DNA from: Bryobacter sp964387685
GTDB lineage: Bacteria; Acidobacteriota; Terriglobia; Bryobacterales; Bryobacteraceae
Length of the DNA stretch: 64,000 nucleotides
NCBI GenBank assembly: GCA_964387685.1
Contig: CAYLXK010000008.1
Location: 1 to 64,000 of the forward strand
Direction of reading: 5' to 3'
Shown here: piece after piece, positions 34,597-43,567 of the stretch
Position numbering within the stretch: the first letter of the stretch is position 1
Layout: each line of letters begins with the position of its first letter
Made by a program: the position numbers and the translations under genes
Notes under the pieces: generated by a model
Database searches by the model: none
The model's input: the letters and a program-made list of their open reading frames with translations, nothing else
Told to the model about the DNA's origin: nothing

Positions 34597-36225
34597 ATGC
34601 TGAGCGGCGGGGCGCAGGCGATCCTGTGGGCGCAATGGCGGAGCCTGCTGAATTTCTATCGCCGCCCGCAGATGGGTGGGGCCTGGGTCGGATCCATCGT
34701 CATGGGTCTTTGGTATCTGATGGTGGCCATTCCTTCGGTAGGCATCGGCATAGGATTGAGCTATCTGCGGGCGGATCGCTATCCGAATCTTGAGACGTAC
34801 TGCGCCTTCGGCCTCTTGGGGGCGTTTCTGTACTGGCAACTGGTGCCGGTCTTTCTGGCCTCGACCGGACTTGCCATCGATCTGCGCAAGCTGATGGTCT
34901 ATCCCATTGAACCGCGCCAACTCTTTCAAATCGAAGTGCTGCTACGGGTCTCTACGGGCATCGAAGTGCTCATGCTGCTGAGCGGAGCCTTCTTCGGTTT
35001 GCTCTTCAATGCCAGCGTGCCGAAGTGGGCGCCCTTTACGCTGTTCATCTTCGTAGTCCTCAATCTCTATCTGTCGGCCGGCATCCGCGACTGGATGGCC
35101 CGCATCATGGAACGCAAAGGCGCCCGCGAAATTCTGGTGCTCTCGATGGTGGTCATCACCGTCCTGCCGCAGATGGTTGCGTTTGTAGGGCTGCCGCCGG
35201 CGGTCAAGGACGCGTTCTTCGCGGTGAACCAAAGCTGGCTTCCGTGGGGGGCTGCCGCCGGCGCGATGCTGGGGCATCGGCCTGCGGTGAACGTCCCGCT
35301 TTTGCTTTTGTGGACGGCCGGCGCAGTCGCCTTTGGACGCTGGCAATTCGAACGCAGCCTGCGTTTCGATACAGAAGCGGCACGGGCGAAATCCAGCGAA
35401 GGCATGGCCGGCTCGGCGCGCTTTGACCGGCTCTTTACCTGGCCCAGCGCGCTGTTTCGCGACCCGTTGGGCGCGCTGCTCGAAAAGGAGTTGCGCCAAC
35501 TGGCGCGCGCGCCGCGCTTCCGCCTGGTTTTCTTTATGGGCTTCACGTTTGGCCTGGTGGTGTGGCTGCCGCTGACGTTCGGCAAAGGCCTGATGACGGG
35601 GGTGCCGGTGGAGACGGGTCCCTTTGCATCGAACTACCTGACTTGGGTAAGCGTGTACTCGGTCATGATGCTGGGCGAGGTGGCGATCTTTAACAACATG
35701 GGCTTCGACCGGATGGCCGCGCAGTTTTATTGGATCGCGCCCGCGCCCATGCGCACGGTCCTGCTGGCTAAGAATCTGGCGGTGTCGGTGTTTGTATTTT
35801 TGGAGATGCTGATTTTGTCGTCGATTTGCCTTGCCTTACGCTTGCCGATCTCGCCGCTGAAGGTGGCCGAAGCGCTGGCGGTGACGCTGGTGATGATGAT
35901 TTTTTTCGCGGGGCTGGGCAATCTGGGCAGCGTGTATTATCCGCGCGCGGCCAATCCGCAACAGGCGTGGCGCAGCCGTTCGGGCGGGAAGTTCCAACTC
36001 TGGATGCTGCTCATTTATCCGGTGCTGGGCTTTCCTATTTTTCTTGCGTACCTGGCGCGTTGGGCCTTCGATTCAAACGCGGCCTTCTTTGGCGTGATGG
36101 CGGTGACGGCGGCGATGGCGCTCCTCTTTCACCATGTGGCGACGGAGAGCGCGGTGGAGGCGGCGTACGAGAAGCGGGAGCGTATTTTGACGGCGCTATC
36201 GGAAGGCGACGGGCCGATCGCCTAA
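34597..36225 (+). CDS. ABC-2-type exporter permease
   Basis: 542 residues from the ATG at 34597, with GGAG seven bases upstream; a GTG at 34579 in the ATPase gene would extend it by six residues and is less likely. At least ten hydrophobic helices are visible, for example WVGSIVMGLWYLMVAIPSVG, FGLLGAFLYWQLVPVFLA and the last one MAVTAAMALLFHH. No separate substrate-binding protein is encoded, consistent with an exporter. The end overlaps the stop of the opposite DUF2934 gene by four bases. Confidence 0.85.
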   Translation: MLSGGAQAILWAQWRSLLNFYRRPQMGGAWVGSIVMGLWYLMVAIPSVGIGIGLSYLRADRYPNLETYCAFGLLGAFLYWQLVPVFLASTGLAIDLRKLMVYPIEPRQLFQIEVLLRVSTGIEVLMLLSGAFFGLLFNASVPKWAPFTLFIFVVLNLYLSAGIRDWMARIMERKGAREILVLSMVVITVLPQMVAFVGLPPAVKDAFFAVNQSWLPWGAAAGAMLGHRPAVNVPLLLLWTAGAVAFGRWQFERSLRFDTEAARAKSSEGMAGSARFDRLFTWPSALFRDPLGALLEKELRQLARAPRFRLVFFMGFTFGLVVWLPLTFGKGLMTGVPVETGPFASNYLTWVSVYSVMMLGEVAIFNNMGFDRMAAQFYWIAPAPMRTVLLAKNLAVSVFVFLEMLILSSICLALRLPISPLKVAEALAVTLVMMIFFAGLGNLGSVYYPRAANPQQAWRSRSGGKFQLWMLLIYPVLGFPIFLAYLARWAFDSNAAFFGVMAVTAAMALLFHHVATESAVEAAYEKRERILTALSEGDGPIA

Positions 36226-36416
36226 GCCGCGTCCTCGCTGGGCTCGTTTTCAGTGCCTTCGGATTGCCGCAGCGCAGACTCGGCACGCAGCCAGTCTAGT
36301 TGGTCGTAGCCATGGATGCCTCCCCGTTCTTCAAAGTATTGATAGGCAAGCCGCGCCACACGCGTATGAATCTCGGCGGCTTCGGGTTCCAAGTGCAGGA
36401 AGGGTTCGTTGTTCAT
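36222..36416 (-). CDS. DUF2934 family small protein
   Basis: 64 residues from ATG. The core IHTRVARLAYQYFEERGG followed by HGYDQLDWLRAES matches DUF2934 (a short helix-turn-helix-like domain with the pattern A-Y-x-x-YEERG and DWL-AE). Such proteins are frequent in Acidobacteria and Proteobacteria with no known function. Convergent with the ABC permease gene, sharing four bases. Confidence 0.8.
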   Translation of the reverse strand: MNNEPFLHLEPEAAEIHTRVARLAYQYFEERGGIHGYDQLDWLRAESALRQSEGTENEPSEDAA

Positions 36417-36425
36417 GGGATCGGG

Positions 36426-36795
36426 ATCTACTTTGCCAGATACGTCGAGCGGGGTGCGTTATTCCGCCGCGGGTAGTGCGTTAAGCGAAGGGAAAGCAAT
36501 TTCTTCTTTCCCGCGAGAAGCGCCGACGCAATTTGTTGGGTTTGAAACATCCGTCGCTCCTGTGTTTTCGTAGCGGCTGATAGCGGGGTCCGGCAGGATC
36601 GCGCCGCGACGGGCATTTGGCGTCGCGACCGGTATCTTTGGAGGGTTTGCCGATCCAATAGCGGCTCACCGGCCGTGCACTGCGGTTAATCGCTTTCGCC
36701 AGATTCGCCGCCGCCATTCACTACGGGAATGGCGGGGACGTCTTAGCTCCAAAGCCGCCGTCTGCACCCGACGACGACACTCAGAAGGAAGCTTA
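36426..36795. other. Non-coding gap upstream of the DUF4331 gene
   Basis: About 370 bases without a convincing gene. A 9-base inverted repeat CCGCCATTC/GAATGGCGG with a 7-base loop lies at 36711-36735, 60 bases before the DUF4331 start. The short basic reading frames on the minus strand here have no family features and probably are not coding. The DUF4331 promoter is expected here, but I see no clear -35/-10 pair. Confidence 0.5.
36711..36735. promoter_or_regulatory. Inverted repeat upstream of DUF4331 gene
   Basis: CCGCCATTC and its exact complement GAATGGCGG flank a 7-base loop. There is no T-run after it, so it is not a typical terminator. It could be an operator or a leader hairpin. Confidence 0.35.
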
Positions 36796-38409
36796 ATGAT
36801 GATGAAACGAAGAGTTGAAATTTTCCGGCCTGCAGTAGCCGTGATGCTGGCGCTCAGCATGGCCGGGACTCCGGTCTACGCGGCAAACCACCGCGAAGCG
36901 CCCCTAACAGCCATCGACAACAAAGCGGACATAACCGACTGGTTTGCCTTTGTTAGCTACGACGATGCGTCCAAGGTCACCATGATCTTGAACGTCGATC
37001 CTTTCCTCCATCCCGCCAATGGACCGAACTATTTTCCCTTTGATCACGAGGTTCTCTATGAGATGAAGGTGGACAACAACTTCGACGCCGTTGCCGACGT
37101 CGTCGTACAAATTCGGTTTAGCAAACCCGAAGTGCGCCTGCCGGGAGTGTTTACGGGCTTCGTGGGCGCCGGCAGCGGCATCAACGCTCCCGCCAATTCT
37201 CCGGCGCCCGTGGCTCCGGGCGCGGCCATTGTGCCTCCCGCCATCACGGCCCTCGACGGGCCTGGTTCGGAAGGCCTCAGTCTGCGCCAGTCCTACACCA
37301 TCAAGGTCCTGCGTGGAGGCGTGACGGTGTATGAGACGCCCGCCGCCACGAAGCTCTTCGCGGTGCCATCCAACGTTGGCCCGCGCACGATGCCCAACTA
37401 CGAAGCGCTTGCCAAGCAGGGCATCTATAACCTGGGCAACGGAATGAAGGTTTTTGCCGGAACCGTCGACGATCCTTTCTACATCGATCTCGGCGCGGCC
37501 TTCGACACGCTCAATTTCCGTCCCAGCGCCTCGGCCCCCGGCGTGCCCGGGGTGTTAAGCGCCACGCAAGACGCGACCGACGACAAGAATTTCGCCGCGG
37601 ACGCCGTTTCCGGATTCAACGTCAATAGCATCGCCATCGAGATGCCCATCACGATGCTGACGGCCGGTGGCGCCCTCTTTCCCCCTACGGACGCGCGGGC
37701 GGTCATTGGCACCTATGGTTCGACGTCGCGGCCCAGCACGAAGGCCCAGCCCACCACGCCCGGCGCCAATCCCACGCTCTCCACGACCTTCACTTCGATT
37801 CAACGCATGGGCAACCCGCTCATCAACGAGTTGATCATCGGTACGGGTTCGAAAGATAAATTCAGCATGAGCGAGCCGAAGGACGACGGGCAGTTCGCGG
37901 ACTTTTTCCTCGATCCGCTGCTAGCCCGTGTTATTAATGCCGCTTACGGCGGGGCGGTGGCGATCCCCACTCCTCCCCGTACGGATCTGCTTCCCCTGGT
38001 CACCTACCGCGCCCCGATCTGCCCCGGCTGCAGCGCCGCGCAGGCCGGTCCCGTCGCGGACCTGCTTCGCTTGAACACGGGCATTCCCCCAGCGCCGAAA
38101 GCCACCCGTAGGCGCATGGGCTTCCTAGCCGGCGATACCGCGGGCTTCCCCAATGGACGCCGCGTGTCCGACGATGTCACCGACATTGCCGCCCGCGCCG
38201 TGGTTGGCGTGCTGGCCGGCGCTCCGTTCAATAGCTTCCCCAACAGCGCTATCGGCGATGGGGTGAACACCAACGATGTGGCCTACCAGGAAACTTTTCC
38301 TTATGTCCCCTTCGCTCAAAGCGGCCGCCAGAGCCGGCGCATCGATCCCATGGAGCCTGGCTGCGCCAGCGCGACCACCAACTCCCCGGGTAACTGTCCG
38401 GGCAACTAG
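36796..38409 (+). CDS. Secreted DUF4331 protein
   Basis: 537 residues; ATG preceded by AGAAGGAA. Signal peptide about 1-29 (ending VYA-A). The mature start NHREAPLTAID-KADITDWFAF is the hallmark of DUF4331 (S/N-HREAP followed by D-T-D-x-YAF), and TMILNVDPFLHP continues the family pattern. These proteins are exported, beta-rich and of unknown function. Several Cys pairs near the C-terminus (PGCSAA, CASATTN) may form disulfides. It stands alone and is followed by a strong terminator. Confidence 0.9.
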   Translation: MMMKRRVEIFRPAVAVMLALSMAGTPVYAANHREAPLTAIDNKADITDWFAFVSYDDASKVTMILNVDPFLHPANGPNYFPFDHEVLYEMKVDNNFDAVADVVVQIRFSKPEVRLPGVFTGFVGAGSGINAPANSPAPVAPGAAIVPPAITALDGPGSEGLSLRQSYTIKVLRGGVTVYETPAATKLFAVPSNVGPRTMPNYEALAKQGIYNLGNGMKVFAGTVDDPFYIDLGAAFDTLNFRPSASAPGVPGVLSATQDATDDKNFAADAVSGFNVNSIAIEMPITMLTAGGALFPPTDARAVIGTYGSTSRPSTKAQPTTPGANPTLSTTFTSIQRMGNPLINELIIGTGSKDKFSMSEPKDDGQFADFFLDPLLARVINAAYGGAVAIPTPPRTDLLPLVTYRAPICPGCSAAQAGPVADLLRLNTGIPPAPKATRRRMGFLAGDTAGFPNGRRVSDDVTDIAARAVVGVLAGAPFNSFPNSAIGDGVNTNDVAYQETFPYVPFAQSGRQSRRIDPMEPGCASATTNSPGNCPGN

Positions 38410-38433
38410 CCGAAAGGCGACTAAGCATAGAAA

Positions 38434-38475
38434 GCGGCGCACCGGGCTCCTAGCGGTGCGCCGCCTTCTTTTGTT
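38434..38475 (+). terminator. Rho-independent terminator after the DUF4331 gene
   Basis: A ten-base stem GCGGCGCACC / GGTGCGCCGC with an 11-base loop, followed by a T-rich tail (CTTCTTTTGTTT). It lies 25 bases after the stop codon and also faces the convergent dehydratase gene, which ends at the tail. Confidence 0.88.
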
Positions 38476-39380
38476 TAGGGAAGTTCGATGTTCTTATAGT
38501 CTTCGACAATCCGGGCCAGCTCCGCCTGATGTTCGGGCTTGACGGCGCACAGAGGCGGGCGCGCGGGACCGGCCGGAATGCCTAAGGCTTCCATCATTTC
38601 CTTGACCACCGTCACCTCATAGCCGCGTACCTTGTCGCGCAGATAGTACATCGGGTGGACGTATTTCATCAGGATCGCGTTCAGGCGGGTGAAGTCCTGC
38701 TTCTGGCCGGCATCGGCGATGGCGAGAGAGATTTTGGCGCTCAGGTTCGAGATGCTGCTGGTATAGGCCTGCACGCCAATGGACCAATAGCCGCCGGCGC
38801 AATCGTCGCCCAGGCCGCCGACCCAGGCCAGGCGATCGCCCAGCTTGGACATGATGCGCTGGTACATGCGAATGTTGCCTTGGCCGTCTTTCCAGATGTC
38901 GAGCGAGGGCACGGCGTCGGCCAGGCGGGCCACCTGATCGGGCGTGAAGGCGGCCCAATCGCGGGAGTAAAGCGCGAGTGGCAAAGCGGTCGCCTCGGCA
39001 ATGCTCTTGTAGTAGTCGATCCAGCCCGCTTCCGGAGCGTGGCTGTAGTAGGGCGGCATCACCAGCAGCGCGTCGGCGCCGGCCTTTTCCATCCGCCGGG
39101 CCATATCGGCCCCGATGACGCTGTTATAGCCGACGCCGGCCACAACGGGCATGCGGCCATGGGTGGCTTGGACGGCGACGCGCACGACTTCGGCGGCTTC
39201 TTCGGGAGTCATGGAATAAATCTCGCCAGTGCCGCCGGCGGCGACGATGGCGCAATAGGGATGGGTGGTCATCTCGCCGACGTTCTTTTCGAGGGCGGCG
39301 AGATCGAGGGAGAGGTCTTGTTTAAATGGCGTGACGGGGAAACCGAAGACGCCCTTGAGTTGATCGCGAAGTTTAGCCAT
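38475..39380 (-). CDS. DapA-superfamily lyase, 5-dehydro-4-deoxyglucarate dehydratase-like
   Basis: 301 residues from the ATG at 39380 (MAKLRDQLKG); the longer open frame overlaps the marC gene and is not needed. The (beta/alpha)8 DHDPS fold is evident: GGTGE at 49-53, LYSRD with Tyr138, and IWKDGQGN with the Schiff-base Lys164. The GGTGE and KDG-G signature is closer to keto-deoxy-glucarate dehydratases (sugar acid breakdown to 2-oxoglutarate semialdehyde) than to DapA. The actual substrate is inferred. It follows marC on the same strand after 16 bases. Confidence 0.82.
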   Translation of the reverse strand: MAKLRDQLKGVFGFPVTPFKQDLSLDLAALEKNVGEMTTHPYCAIVAAGGTGEIYSMTPEEAAEVVRVAVQATHGRMPVVAGVGYNSVIGADMARRMEKAGADALLVMPPYYSHAPEAGWIDYYKSIAEATALPLALYSRDWAAFTPDQVARLADAVPSLDIWKDGQGNIRMYQRIMSKLGDRLAWVGGLGDDCAGGYWSIGVQAYTSSISNLSAKISLAIADAGQKQDFTRLNAILMKYVHPMYYLRDKVRGYEVTVVKEMMEALGIPAGPARPPLCAVKPEHQAELARIVEDYKNIELP

Positions 39381-39396
39381 GACGAATTGGAATCTC

Positions 39397-40065
39397 CTAT
39401 CGTAACGTTTTCCAGAAATCCGTCGCGCCGCCCAGGAGGATCTGCACGCCAATGCAAAGCAGAATGAAGGCGCTGAGGCGCAGCAACACGACGGTGCCGG
39501 TGGAGCCGAGCAGCCCGGTAAGGCGGTGGGCGTGGCGGTAACAAAGATACAGGATAAAGCTGACGGCGGCGATGCTGAATAGGCTCGCGGCAATGGAATT
39601 GAGAAAGCCGGCCTGGGCTTTCTCCAGATTGGCGCCCAGGGTGATGGCGACCGTGAGCGAGCCTGGGCCGACGCTTAAGGGGAAGGTGAGGGGATAGAAG
39701 GCCAGGCGGTTCAGGACGTCCGGCGTCGAGGCGGTGTGGCGCTCGGGGGTGTTGCAGTCGGCGTCCTCGCTTACCAGGAGCTTGTAGCCGTTGATGACAA
39801 TCAGGAGGCCGCCGCCCAGGCGTACGGCGATCAGCGAGACGCCGAAGAAGGCCAGCACATAGGAGCCGACCAGCATGGCCGCGGTGAGGAGAAAGAAGGC
39901 GTTCAGGCCGACGCGGAGAGCGACCGAGCGCACGCGGGCATCCGGCAGCCCCTGCGTCATGGAGAAGAATATGGGGGCCATGCCGAAAGGGTTGAGGATT
40001 GGCAGCAGCGCGGCGGCCACCAGGAAAAGTTCCGCGGGAAAGAAGGTGACGGGGAAGAGAGGCAT
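39397..40065 (-). CDS. MarC family integral membrane protein
   Basis: 222 residues from the ATG at 40065. Six hydrophobic helices; the N-terminal one with LPILNPFGMAPIFFSMT and the central PLTFPLSVGPGSLTVAITLG are the MarC/YhgN hallmarks (NP-G and GPG-I motifs of the two half repeats). MarC-family proteins are of uncertain function; early links with antibiotic resistance are not well supported. Probably cotranscribed with the sugar-acid dehydratase-like gene. Confidence 0.9.
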   Translation of the reverse strand: MPLFPVTFFPAELFLVAAALLPILNPFGMAPIFFSMTQGLPDARVRSVALRVGLNAFFLLTAAMLVGSYVLAFFGVSLIAVRLGGGLLIVINGYKLLVSEDADCNTPERHTASTPDVLNRLAFYPLTFPLSVGPGSLTVAITLGANLEKAQAGFLNSIAASLFSIAAVSFILYLCYRHAHRLTGLLGSTGTVVLLRLSAFILLCIGVQILLGGATDFWKTLR

Positions 40066-40314
40066 GGGTCTGGATCGCAGCGGCGCCACTTGCTAGTATC
40101 GCGCCAGGGTCTAGGCGCCCGCGAGATGGAATTGGGAGTTGACGCGTCTGCTGCCGGGGTGCGAGTGGGTCTCGTCGATGGCGCTAATCGCCTCCCGTTG
40201 TCCCGTGTTCGGCATGGGCCCAACGATTGCAGCGTTTGGGGAATGATTTATCGCCTCGATTGCCCGAGCCGAAGCCGTGGCCGTAGATTTCTAGCGCGGA
40301 AAGGCGAAATCTGG

Positions 40315-40413
40315 ATATCCACAACGTTTCAGGCTTTTGCACAGGGGACGAGGCGGAATCTGGCTAAGCCCAGGCGCATCAAATAGTTAGGCTGTGGAAA
40401 TTACTGTGGAAAA
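40315..40413. promoter_or_regulatory. Cluster of three DnaA-box-like 9-mers
   Basis: ATATCCACA at 40315-40323 matches TTATCCACA at 8 of 9 bases. On the other strand TGTGGAAAA at 40405-40413 (8 of 9) and TGTGGAAAT at 40393-40401 (7 of 9) follow. In E. coli the nrd operon is controlled by DnaA, so the location upstream of a ribonucleotide reductase gene is suggestive. The three sites are imperfect. Confidence 0.35.
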
Positions 40414-40440
40414 CGGACCCGGGCGGGAGGATTTTTTCCG

Positions 40441-40469
40441 TTGCCTTGCAAGTCATTGCACCGTATATA
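40441..40469 (+). promoter_or_regulatory. Candidate nrdJ promoter
   Basis: TTGCCT (40441-40446) and TATATA (40464-40469) are separated by 17 bases, a normal sigma-70-type arrangement. The -10 lies inside the first NrdR-like box. The RNA leader would be about 160 bases. Confidence 0.55.
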
Positions 40470-40503
40470 GTTATTCTTCTTGCTGTAACACAAGATGTTG
40501 TGT
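40458..40503 (+). promoter_or_regulatory. Tandem NrdR boxes upstream of nrdJ
   Basis: Box 1 GCACCGTATATAGTTA (40458-40473) matches the NrdR consensus (ACAC-W-ATATATW-GTGT) partly; box 2 ACACAAGATGTTGTGT (40488-40503) is a near-perfect palindrome matching it well. Their starts are exactly 30 bases apart, the three-turn spacing seen for paired NrdR boxes. Box 1 covers the -10, which would allow repression by NrdR when dATP is high. Confidence 0.68.
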
Positions 40504-40638
40504 CATGATCTCAAAGCTACACGATCTACCGCAAAGCCTCCCCCGGCCTGCCTCTGTCCCATCGTGTTGCAGCGCCAGGTCTGCACTTGCCACGTTGCTG
40601 ATTTGGTAAACAAAAGAAAATAAAGAGGTTTCGTTCAA

Positions 40639-43482
40639 ATGGGCCAAATTGCCGTCGCTGTCGGGTCGAAGATTCCCGCCGTAAAAAACTCTCTTCCCGT
40701 GACCGAGCGCACCGGAGTGCGCTTTCCCCGCTACTTTACGGCGAAGCTTGCGCCGCACAAGACTCCCTACGACGAGGTGGTTTGGGAAAAGCGCACCGCG
40801 ACGATCGGAAACTCGACCGGCGCGGTGGTCTTTGAACAGCGGGACGTCGAAATCCCGGCGGACTGGTCGCAGACGGCGACCAACATTGTGGCGAGCAAGT
40901 ATTTCCACGGCAAGATGGGCTCGCCGGAGCGCGAATCGAGCGTGCGGCAGCTGGTGCACCGCGTGGTGGACACCATCGCCGATTGGGGCAAGAAGGACGG
41001 CTACTTCCAGACGCACGAGGACGCCGAAAACTTTCGCAGCGAACTGGCGCACCTGATGTTGCACCAGAAGGCGTGCTTCAACTCGCCCGTTTGGTTCAAC
41101 GTGGGCGTGCGCGAGCAGCGCGGCTACGGCTGGGTGTGGGACGAGAAGACGCAGCAGATCCGGAAGCTAACGGTGGGCGAGCACCGGCCGCAATGCTCGG
41201 CGTGCTTCATCAATTCGGCGGGCGATTCCCTGGAATCGATTCTCGATCTGGCCAAAACGGAGGGCATGCTCTTTAAGTGGGGTTCCGGAACGGGTTCGAA
41301 CCTGTCGACCTTGCGCGAAGAGAACGCGATTCTCTCGGGTGGCGGCCGGGCGAGCGGGCCCTTGAGCTTCATGCGCGGCTTTGATGCCTTTGCGGGCGTG
41401 ATCAAGAGCGGCGGCAAGACGCGGCGCGCGGCCAAGATGGTGATTCTGAATTCCGATCACCCGGATATTAAGGACTTCATCTGGTGCAAGGCCAAGGAAG
41501 AGAAGAAGGCGCACACGCTGATTGAGGCGGGCTACGACTCCTCCATGGACGGCGAAGCCTACACGAGCATCTTCTTCCAGAATGCGAACAACAGCGTGCG
41601 TGCCGACGACGACTTTATGCGCGCGGCCGAGACGGGCGGCGAGTATTGGACGAAGTCCCGTTTGAATGGCCAGCCGAAGGACCGTTATATGGCCAAGGAC
41701 CTGCTGCGCCAAATTGCCGAAGCCACCTGGCAGTGCGGCGACCCCGGCATGCAGTTCGACACGACCATCAACACCTGGCACACGTCCAAGAACACGGCGC
41801 GCATCAACGCCTCGAACCCGTGCAGCGAATACATGTTCCTGGACGATTCGGCCTGCAACCTGTCGAGCCTGAACCTGATGAAGTTCCTGGGTCCGGATGG
41901 GCGCTTTGAAACGGAAGCGTTCCGGCACGCGGTGGACACGATGATCCTGGCGCAGGAAATCATTGTCGATAATGCGAGCTACCCGACGGAGCGGATCGGC
42001 ATCAACAGCCACGATTACCGGCCGCTGGGGCTGGGCTACGCGAATCTGGGCAGTTTGCTGATGGCCATGGGCCACCCCTATGACAGCGACTCCGGCCGCG
42101 ACATTGCCGCCGCGGTGACGGCCGTGATGTGCGGGCAGGCATATTTGACGAGCGCTCGCGTGGCCGAGGCCGTAGGCCCTTGCCCCGGCTATGGCATCAA
42201 CGAGGAGCCGTTTCTGGGCGTGATCCGGATGCACCGCGACAGCGTGAGCCACATTGCGGCTTCGCATGTGCAGCCGGACCTGCTTTCGGCGGCGCACGAT
42301 GCCTGGAACAACGCCTACGAAGTGGGCCGCGGCGCGGGCTACCGCAATGCGCAGGTGACGGTGATCGCCCCGACGGGCACGATCGGTTTCATGATGGATT
42401 GCGACACCACGGGCATCGAGCCTGAGTTGAGCCTGGTGAAGTACAAGAAGCTGGTGGGCGGCGGCGTCATCAAGATCGTCAACAACACCGTGCCGCAGGC
42501 CTTGATCAAGCTGGGCTATTCGGCCGAGCAGGTGGAGAAGATCGTGACGCACATCGATTCGACAGGCACGATCGAAGGCGCGCCGGCGCTAAAGGACGAG
42601 CATCTGGCGGTATTTGATTGCAGCTTCCGGCCGCAAAACGGCAAGCGCTTCATCCATCACATGGGGCACATCAAGATGATGTCGGCGGCGCAGCCGTTTA
42701 TTTCCGGGGCGATCTCCAAGACCGTCAACATGCCCGAGGAATCGACGGTGGAAGACATCATGGACGCCTATACGCAGAGCTGGAAGCTAGGCGTGAAGGC
42801 GGTGGCGATTTACCGCGACGGATCGAAGAAGGCGCAGCCGCTTTCCACCGGCACGGGCAAGGGCGAGAAGAAGCAGTCTTCGGCGTCGCTTACCGATGCG
42901 CGCGCGGAGGCCAAGCAGGAAGTGAAGATCGTCGAAAAGATCGTCTACCAGCCCAAGCGCCGCAAGCTGCCCGAAGAGCGCCAGGCGGTGACGCATAAGT
43001 TCTCCATCGCCGGCCACGAAGGCTACATCACGGTGGGCTTGTTTGAGGACGGAACGCCGGGCGAGATCTTTATCACGATGGCGAAAGAAGGCTCAACGAT
43101 TTCGGGCCTGATGGATAACTTCGCGACCGCGATTAGCTATGGCTTGCAGTACGGCGTGCCGCTCAAGTTCTACGTGGATAAGTTTAGCCACGTGCGCTTT
43201 GAGCCCAGCGGCTGGACGGGCAATCCGCAGATTCCGTATGCGAAGAGCATCATGGATTACATCTTCCGCTGGCTGGGCGCGAAGTTCCTGGGCCCGGAGT
43301 ATGCGCTGGGCGAGGCGGGCGAAAGCACGAAGCTGAAGCCGACCGAGGAAGATCCGCAGCGCGATCTATTTGCCCCGACGGCGGCGGACGCCCCGGCCTG
43401 CAGCGAATGCGGCGGGATGATGACGCGGAACGGGAGTTGTTATAAGTGCGAGAACTGCGGGAGTACGAGCGGGTGTAGCTAG
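40639..43482 (+). CDS. nrdJ: Adenosylcobalamin-dependent (class II) ribonucleotide reductase
   Basis: 947 residues from ATG with AGAGG upstream. Converts ribonucleotides to deoxyribonucleotides with vitamin B12 as radical source. The barrel motifs are clear: QCSACFINSAGDSLESI, KWGSGTGSNLS, NPCSEYMFLDDSACNLSSLN (the catalytic Cys/Glu finger loop region) and APTGTIGFMMDCDTTGIEP. A linker (about 735-790) leads to a C-terminal domain ending in a zinc-ribbon-like CSECGG ... CYKCENCG, which holds the reducing cysteines. It is a stand-alone gene with its own promoter, boxes and terminator. B12 dependence means reduction works with or without oxygen. Confidence 0.96.
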   Translation: MGQIAVAVGSKIPAVKNSLPVTERTGVRFPRYFTAKLAPHKTPYDEVVWEKRTATIGNSTGAVVFEQRDVEIPADWSQTATNIVASKYFHGKMGSPERESSVRQLVHRVVDTIADWGKKDGYFQTHEDAENFRSELAHLMLHQKACFNSPVWFNVGVREQRGYGWVWDEKTQQIRKLTVGEHRPQCSACFINSAGDSLESILDLAKTEGMLFKWGSGTGSNLSTLREENAILSGGGRASGPLSFMRGFDAFAGVIKSGGKTRRAAKMVILNSDHPDIKDFIWCKAKEEKKAHTLIEAGYDSSMDGEAYTSIFFQNANNSVRADDDFMRAAETGGEYWTKSRLNGQPKDRYMAKDLLRQIAEATWQCGDPGMQFDTTINTWHTSKNTARINASNPCSEYMFLDDSACNLSSLNLMKFLGPDGRFETEAFRHAVDTMILAQEIIVDNASYPTERIGINSHDYRPLGLGYANLGSLLMAMGHPYDSDSGRDIAAAVTAVMCGQAYLTSARVAEAVGPCPGYGINEEPFLGVIRMHRDSVSHIAASHVQPDLLSAAHDAWNNAYEVGRGAGYRNAQVTVIAPTGTIGFMMDCDTTGIEPELSLVKYKKLVGGGVIKIVNNTVPQALIKLGYSAEQVEKIVTHIDSTGTIEGAPALKDEHLAVFDCSFRPQNGKRFIHHMGHIKMMSAAQPFISGAISKTVNMPEESTVEDIMDAYTQSWKLGVKAVAIYRDGSKKAQPLSTGTGKGEKKQSSASLTDARAEAKQEVKIVEKIVYQPKRRKLPEERQAVTHKFSIAGHEGYITVGLFEDGTPGEIFITMAKEGSTISGLMDNFATAISYGLQYGVPLKFYVDKFSHVRFEPSGWTGNPQIPYAKSIMDYIFRWLGAKFLGPEYALGEAGESTKLKPTEEDPQRDLFAPTAADAPACSECGGMMTRNGSCYKCENCGSTSGCS

Positions 43483-43508
43483 ACGCTACAGCTGAAGGTT
43501 TAGAAGAA

Positions 43509-43534
43509 GGTCCGCCCAGATGGGCGGGCCTTTT
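43509..43534 (+). terminator. Rho-independent terminator after nrdJ
   Basis: GGTCCGCCC / GGGCGGGCC pair through nine positions (one G-T pair) around a four-base loop AGAT, followed by TTTT. It lies 26 bases after the nrdJ stop codon. Confidence 0.85.
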
Positions 43535-43567
43535 GCTTGATCTGCCTCCGCACGGTTGAAGCGATTA

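Larger units (their letters stand above)
40066..40638. other. 573-base regulatory gap between marC and nrdJ
   Basis: No gene is supported here. The half near nrdJ carries a candidate promoter, two NrdR-box-like sites and, further upstream, three near-consensus DnaA-box-like 9-mers (see separate entries). The half next to marC shows nothing I can name. Confidence 0.6.

Noticed and set aside
36481..36717. 78-codon basic open frame on the minus strand before the DUF4331 gene
   Set aside because: No family resemblance, atypical Arg/Lys/Pro composition, no ribosome site.
40504..40638. Possible cobalamin riboswitch in the nrdJ leader
   Set aside because: The leader has a CCAGGTCTGC-like stretch but I could not find a convincing B12 box and the conserved core; a covariance-model search would decide.
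41167..42552. 461-codon open frame on the minus strand inside nrdJ
   Set aside because: Basic His/Arg-rich translation with no motif, fully inside nrdJ whose reading is certain.
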